This document shows, piece after piece, positions 5,834-10,089 of a DNA stretch of 10,089 nucleotides. This stretch comes from an uncultured Fretibacterium sp. Its GTDB lineage: Bacteria; Synergistota; Synergistia; Synergistales; Aminobacteriaceae. The DNA is taken from NCBI GenBank assembly GCA_937915755.1, contig CALGGR010000184.1, positions 1 to 10,089 of the forward strand. Direction: 5' to 3'. The position numbers and the translations under genes are program-made. The notes below the pieces were generated by a model that was not told where the DNA came from, did no database searches, and saw only the letters and a list, made by a program, of their open reading frames with translations. Numbering within the stretch: the first letter of the stretch is position 1; the number at the start of each line of letters is the position of its first letter.

Positions 5834-8800
5834 ATGAGACTATCACAAAAATTATTCGTGGCGTGCGTGATATTAGCCATTTTCTGCGTTCCTTCATTGG
5901 CTGAAGATCTGATAAATACTTCGCTTGTAGCATTTGGTCAGGCGACTCTTATAGTGAATGTTGACGGAGAGCTTTCAAATGCGCTGTCTGATACATTCGT
6001 GCCGGGAAACGCTGCAAAAATTACAGCACCTAATGTAGCCGGTAAAACTTTCAATTACTGGACGAACGCCGAAGGAAGAATCATAAGCTACAACAAAGAG
6101 CTGCCGTTGATAATACACTCAGATACGGGCTTAAATGCGGTATACAGCACTAATACAGTAACGGCTGTTCCTGTAGCGGAGTTTTTGACAGTAACAAAAT
6201 CAGCCTCGCAGATTCTGTTCAACGTTATAGCTACTGTACCTTCAGGCACTACTATTACGGAATATGGGATTCGCTACAGCACTACAAAGAATACGTTAGA
6301 GGCATTGAAGGGTACTGATGGAGTAATAGTAGAAAAAGCTGGAAATTCTGACTCAAATTGGCTTTTCTTTGTGCCGGGCAGTGATGACACAACATGTTAT
6401 GCTGTGGCGTACGTAATCTCAGGGGGGCAGACTTATTACAGTAATGTGATAACGGCGAATTTGTCAGCTTTAAACAGCGGTCTTTCATTTCTTCCAGGTG
6501 CAATATATTTGCCGCTCGGAGAAGAGTTTGACGTAGAGAAAACTCCTGACTTGCGTGGTCTGTTGAAAGAGCGCGTATTTAATATAGCATTTGACCCAAA
6601 TAACGGTACAGGTGCAATGTCGCCGCAGGGAGTCAGAAAAAATACCCCAACCACACTCAACGCAAATAAACTTAAACGCGATAATTATAGTTTCATAGGT
6701 TGGAATACAAAAGCAGATGGCACAGGCACGAGTTACCAAGATAGTGCGAATGTGAGTCTGACTGGTAGTATGAAACTTTACGCACAGTGGAAAGCGAATG
6801 AGTACGAGATCAGCTATGACCTTAATGGCGGAAGCGTAACGATAGCGAATCCGAAAAGTTACGACATAACGACAGCTACATTCAAGCTGAACAATCCAAC
6901 AAAAGAAGGCTACACGTTTACGGGTTGGACAGGTACAGATTTAACAGGGACATCAACGGACGTAAGAATCCCGCTCGGCTCGGCAGGTAATCGTGAGTAT
7001 ACAGCGATTTGGAAGACGATAGAGTATTCAATAAGTTACACGCTGAATAATGGAAGTGTAAGCGGAAATCCTGCAAGCTACACGATAGAGTCTGATGCTA
7101 TAACGTTAAACAATCCGACAAAGAACGGCTACACATTCACGGGCTGGACTGGTACAGACTTGAGCGGAAAAACTCAGACTGTAACGGTAGCAAAAGGCTC
7201 AACAGGTGATAGGAGTTACACAGCGAATTTCACGCCGATAACGTACACGATAAGTTACGAGCTGAACGGCGGAACAAATAATGCCGAGAACCCAACATCG
7301 TATACAATAGAAAGTGCAACGGTAACGCTAAAAGCTCCGACAAGGGACGGTTATAACTTTGGTGGCTGGACTTTTAACGGCGAGGCAATAAGCGAAATAG
7401 CTCAAGGAAGCACAGGTAATAAGACATTAACAGCGACATGGGTAGAAACGCATGGAGAAATAAAACCAGTGATTTCGCCAGCCTCATACGCTCTGACAGT
7501 ATATAAAGGGCAGTCATCAAGCCTTACGCTGAATGCGACAGGAACAAATCTCAAATGGGACATGAGTGGAAGTCTACCCATCGGAATGACGTTCAGCAGT
7601 GCCGCTAACAGTGCGACTATAAGCGGAACGCCTGAAACAGGAACGTCAGGTAGTTATTCAGTAACGGTAACAGCCGCGAATGCCTTAGGAAGTGCCAGCG
7701 CGAATGTTACGATAACGGTTGCGAATGATCCTGCAAAAAGCGTAGACGTAGAAGCCGGAACGCCAGTAACCACTACAACAGAAAACGGCGGAAGCATGAC
7801 AACAACGCAAACAGCCTTCAAGAATGGAACAGGTCAGACGATCTTAACGGCAGATGTTTCAATAACGACTGAATCAGAGGACTTTGAAGCGGTTGCTGGA
7901 AATCCATTCATGACAACGATAAAAGTTGATGTAGCTCTGAACGTAGCAGACAAGAATTATAACGGCTACATGTACGAGATGACGCTAGCAGGGCTGCCTG
8001 AATGGTTGATTGCGGAAGGTGAGCTAGGAAGCGATGATGTACTTGAAGCAGGTGAAACGCAATATCATCATGAGTTCACATTGACAGGAACGCCGCCGAC
8101 CTCAAAAGATACAGAAACGTTGACATTAACCGCGATTGTGAGAGTTTCAGGAGATATACCTACGCTTGAAGCATCAGGTAGCAAGGAAGTGAATATTTCA
8201 GTTTCCTCGCCAGAGTCCGCAAGAAATTCCGCAGTATTGCAATCAATGAGCGTGAAAGTTTTGGGAGATGATACGCTGACGACAAATGCAGGGGCTTCAT
8301 CTTCGATCACGTTTACGGCAAACGTTCAAGGGACATATTCAGATGGTCAGACGAGAATATTACCCGCTGGAAGTTATGCTTTAACATGGTCTGCTAATGA
8401 TACTGAGCTTGCGAGTTACGGATTCTCATTTGCGGAAGGAACGCTGAGAGTTAATGCGAACGCCCCAGCAGGAACGCACGAAATACAGATAACGGCAACG
8501 GCAGTAAGCAGTGATGTATCAGGAACAGGCATTAAGGCAGTAACTGTAACGGTACAAAGCGTTGCAGACGTGCCGACAGTCCCGGTTCTGACATGCGCGA
8601 CCATAAATACAACGGTGAAGAGGGGAGCGACAATAGCACCTCTGACAGTAAGAGCTGATACAACGCCTCAAGAATGGCTGCCGAGCGGTGAACTTCCTGA
8701 AGGACTGAGCTACACAGCAGACGGAAATAAATTCGTGATAAGCGGGACAGTTTCCCAGACCTTAGAGGCAAGAGCTTATGTGTACACAGTCAGAGCAAGG

Positions 8801-9982
8801 AATGAAGCGGGAACATCAGAGGCAATAACTCTCACAATAACAGTAACAGCTACAGGGACGGCCACGTCTGAACGCGTAGAAGTGTCAGCCGGAGAAATAT
8901 CTGCAATGACTGATGAGGAAATCGTAGCAACATTAGGCAACAAGACAGATATAGCTTTGACTGGAAACGTGGAAAATCTTTCAGAGACTATAGCGAGGCT
9001 TGAAACTGTAACGAACGTGAAAACGCTTGATTTATCTAAAGTAACAGGAGTATCGGAATTAAAGCTCGAACAGACGACACTTGAGAGCATAACTCTTGCG
9101 GGCAACCAGTCAATAAAAACAGTTGCAGTAACAGGCAATACAACATTGACGACGTTGAATTTAGCCGGAAGCAAAGTAGAAACGGTAGACGCAGAAGGCT
9201 GCGAAAAATTGACCTCAATCAACTTGGAAGGAGCAGAAAATTTAACGTCTCTGAATGTGAAAGAGACCAACATTACAACGTTGAACGTGAAGGACTGCGC
9301 GAAACTTGAAATGGTGGACGCGAAAGGCTGTGAAAACCTTGAAGAAGTGAATCTTGAGGGATGTGAAAGCCTCGAATATCTTGACGTGAGCGAGACTGCA
9401 GTAATGGAGCTGAATGTTCAGGATTGCGTGAATCTGGGGACGATTTATTGTGCTTCGTGCGATCTAAGCGACATAAACCTTGAAGGTTGCAACAATCTGA
9501 ATGATTTGGATTGCAGTAACAACAAGCTCTTATTCCTCGATGCGTCAAAGTTGCGTAATCTTGGAAGTCTGAAGTGCAGTCATCAGCGTGCAGTAAAGCC
9601 TCTTGCAAGGTTGATGAACTTCCTAGACCTTTTGCTTGGGCGCGGCAGGTTTGCAGTTTCTGCGGCTCAAGAGAACAGCACGTATCTTGAGAACGTGAAG
9701 AACCTGAAGGCTTATGACGAAGCTGGTAACGAACTGACGGTGAAGTTAGACTCAGAGAGCGGAAAAGTAGAATTTAGCGGAGAACCTGCGAAAATTGCGT
9801 ATGATTATGATACAGGTTTCGAGAACACGATGATGGACGTAGAAATCTCCGCGTCAGAATCCGAGATCGAGGCAATCATAGGACCTGGTCCATCTCACGG
9901 AGGCTGTACATTCGGTTTCGGAATTGGAGCATTAGGTATACTTGTGCTTATGCTGAATTTGCCGCGCAAGAAAGCTGAGTAA
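5834..9982 (+). CDS. Giant InlB-repeat/Ig-like/LRR surface protein with Synergist-CTERM anchor, gene B of the operon
   Basis: The product has 1382 residues. Residues 1-23 are a Sec signal peptide ending in SLA, with no lipobox. An InlB-like segment with NYWTNAEG follows, then an Fn3-like domain (about 112-212). Four tandem InlB B-repeats (Listeria-Bacteroides repeat) span 249-537, with motifs such as YDLNGG, EGYTFTGW and YTAIW. Ig-like domains follow: a putative-Ig (He_PIG) type at about 542-632 with LPIGMTF, unassigned beta-domains at about 633-915, and another putative-Ig domain at about 917-1007 with LPEGLSY. A leucine-rich repeat of 21-22-residue units with many cysteines covers about 1061-1248. 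Then come a basic insert, a beta-tail and the C-terminal signal GGCTFGFG plus a hydrophobic helix and RKK (about 1355-1382). The last fits the Synergist-CTERM domain, thought to direct processing and surface attachment in Synergistota. The likely role is an anchored adhesin or host-glycan binder, with substrate unknown. It follows gene A in one operon and is followed by a terminator. Confidence 0.87.
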   Translation: MRLSQKLFVACVILAIFCVPSLAEDLINTSLVAFGQATLIVNVDGELSNALSDTFVPGNAAKITAPNVAGKTFNYWTNAEGRIISYNKELPLIIHSDTGLNAVYSTNTVTAVPVAEFLTVTKSASQILFNVIATVPSGTTITEYGIRYSTTKNTLEALKGTDGVIVEKAGNSDSNWLFFVPGSDDTTCYAVAYVISGGQTYYSNVITANLSALNSGLSFLPGAIYLPLGEEFDVEKTPDLRGLLKERVFNIAFDPNNGTGAMSPQGVRKNTPTTLNANKLKRDNYSFIGWNTKADGTGTSYQDSANVSLTGSMKLYAQWKANEYEISYDLNGGSVTIANPKSYDITTATFKLNNPTKEGYTFTGWTGTDLTGTSTDVRIPLGSAGNREYTAIWKTIEYSISYTLNNGSVSGNPASYTIESDAITLNNPTKNGYTFTGWTGTDLSGKTQTVTVAKGSTGDRSYTANFTPITYTISYELNGGTNNAENPTSYTIESATVTLKAPTRDGYNFGGWTFNGEAISEIAQGSTGNKTLTATWVETHGEIKPVISPASYALTVYKGQSSSLTLNATGTNLKWDMSGSLPIGMTFSSAANSATISGTPETGTSGSYSVTVTAANALGSASANVTITVANDPAKSVDVEAGTPVTTTTENGGSMTTTQTAFKNGTGQTILTADVSITTESEDFEAVAGNPFMTTIKVDVALNVADKNYNGYMYEMTLAGLPEWLIAEGELGSDDVLEAGETQYHHEFTLTGTPPTSKDTETLTLTAIVRVSGDIPTLEASGSKEVNISVSSPESARNSAVLQSMSVKVLGDDTLTTNAGASSSITFTANVQGTYSDGQTRILPAGSYALTWSANDTELASYGFSFAEGTLRVNANAPAGTHEIQITATAVSSDVSGTGIKAVTVTVQSVADVPTVPVLTCATINTTVKRGATIAPLTVRADTTPQEWLPSGELPEGLSYTADGNKFVISGTVSQTLEARAYVYTVRARNEAGTSEAITLTITVTATGTATSERVEVSAGEISAMTDEEIVATLGNKTDIALTGNVENLSETIARLETVTNVKTLDLSKVTGVSELKLEQTTLESITLAGNQSIKTVAVTGNTTLTTLNLAGSKVETVDAEGCEKLTSINLEGAENLTSLNVKETNITTLNVKDCAKLEMVDAKGCENLEEVNLEGCESLEYLDVSETAVMELNVQDCVNLGTIYCASCDLSDINLEGCNNLNDLDCSNNKLLFLDASKLRNLGSLKCSHQRAVKPLARLMNFLDLLLGRGRFAVSAAQENSTYLENVKNLKAYDEAGNELTVKLDSESGKVEFSGEPAKIAYDYDTGFENTMMDVEISASESEIEAIIGPGPSHGGCTFGFGIGALGILVLMLNLPRKKAE
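6578..7442 (+). repeat. Four tandem InlB B-repeats (about 222 bp each)
   Basis: Units start at about 6578, 6803, 7025 and 7244, so the period is 73-75 residues. Each runs from a strand like ISYDLNGG through NPTKEGYTFTGW to YTAIW. Units 2 and 3 are closest at the DNA level (compare about 6899-6950 with 7119-7170), suggesting fairly recent duplication or gene conversion. Unit 1 is the most diverged and carries the GWNTKADGTG variant. Confidence 0.85.
9014..9577 (+). repeat. Leucine-rich repeat array with conserved cysteines
   Basis: Repeats of 21-22 residues follow LxxLxVxxTxLxxLNVxxCxx. Clear units begin at LTSLNVKETN, LEMVDAKGCE, LEYLDVSETA, LGTIYCASCD and LNDLDCSNNK. Ten cysteines fall in the array, mostly in GCE, DC or GCN positions one repeat or half-repeat apart. 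The type resembles the LRRs of Bacteroidetes and Listeria surface proteins. Confidence 0.75.
9896..9979 (+). other. Synergist-CTERM-like protein sorting signal
   Basis: The last 28 codons of gene B encode a short Gly/Pro/Ser linker, Gly-Gly-Cys, a hydrophobic glycine-rich stretch (FGFGIGALGILVLMLNL) and a basic end (PRKKAE). This tripartite form is that of the Synergist-CTERM family, in which the invariant cysteine is the likely processing or lipid-attachment site. Assigned by motif memory, not by a profile search. Confidence 0.75.
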
Positions 9983-10003
9983 AGTCCTATCAAGAAGAAA
10001 CAG

Positions 10004-10041
10004 ACAGGACGGTAGCCACAAAGTGCCGTCCTGTTTTTTTT
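10004..10041 (+). terminator. Strong intrinsic terminator of the surface-protein operon
   Basis: ACAGGACGG (10004-10012) pairs perfectly with CCGTCCTGT (10026-10034), with an extra inner CAC/GTG pairing (10017-10019 with 10023-10025). An uninterrupted run of eight T residues (10034-10041) follows. It lies 21 nt after the stop of gene B. Confidence 0.92.
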
Positions 10042-10089
10042 ATTTCAGGGGTAAAATGAAATGAATGAAAATCATGGAACATAAATATT

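Noticed and set aside
5870..5890. Lipoprotein signal in gene B (cysteine near residue 18)
   Set aside because: The residues before the cysteine (AIF) do not fit a lipobox, and a normal signal peptidase I site (SLA) follows five residues later.
8776..9273. Minus-strand open frame of 165 codons inside gene B
   Set aside because: It is a low-complexity Val/Ser/Thr product that mirrors the codon bias of the sense strand, so it is a shadow frame.
10046..10089. Possible start of a next gene after the terminator (ATG at 10065, with CAGGGG upstream)
   Set aside because: Only eight codons are visible before the window ends. Two nearer ATGs run quickly into stops, and the spacing to the purine-rich site is long. 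It cannot be supported from this sequence.

Overview
The window most likely comes from a Synergistota (Synergistaceae-type) bacterium, probably an uncultured gut or rumen lineage. The strongest pointer is the C-terminus of the last large protein. It has a Gly-Gly-Cys motif, a short hydrophobic glycine-rich helix and a basic tail, which is the layout of the Synergist-CTERM sorting signal. The many InlB-type, Ig-like, beta-helix and LRR modules in very long secreted proteins fit the surface proteome of such organisms. Lineage is inferred from motifs only.

Left part (1-1412) is a scarred, mobile-element-rich zone. The 5' end of a serine recombinase gene reads leftward off the window edge (188 to 1) with its own Shine-Dalgarno site and a good sigma70-type promoter. 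Facing right is a decayed IS256-family transposase fragment (about 323-669), broken by several frameshifts. It runs in frame into the C-terminal catalytic domain of an M13 (neprilysin/PepO-type) zinc metallopeptidase (to 1374). The peptidase keeps its zinc-binding and catalytic motifs but has lost roughly the first 400 residues of a normal family member. A hairpin terminator follows at 1384-1412.

Positions 1413-1693 hold no gene. They contain a 7-bp inverted repeat enclosing a small hairpin and a T10 tract, then an A/T-rich promoter-like region and a good ribosome-binding site.

Right part (1694-10041) is a two-gene operon of giant secreted proteins. Gene A (1371 aa, GTG start) has a signal peptide, a right-handed beta-helix with exact 27-residue repeats, two Cys/His modules that could bind zinc, InlB-type repeats, and a C-terminal beta-domain that seems to be interrupted by a long hydrophobic helical stretch. 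It shows no cell-surface anchor. Gene B (1382 aa) starts 24 nt later. It has a signal peptide, an Fn3-like domain resembling the C-terminal domain of A, four tandem InlB B-repeats, several Ig-like domains, a cysteine-rich LRR and the Synergist-CTERM anchor. A strong intrinsic terminator at 10004-10041 ends the operon. A plausible reading is a co-expressed adhesin pair in which B is anchored and A is released or held by a partner. This is inference from architecture.
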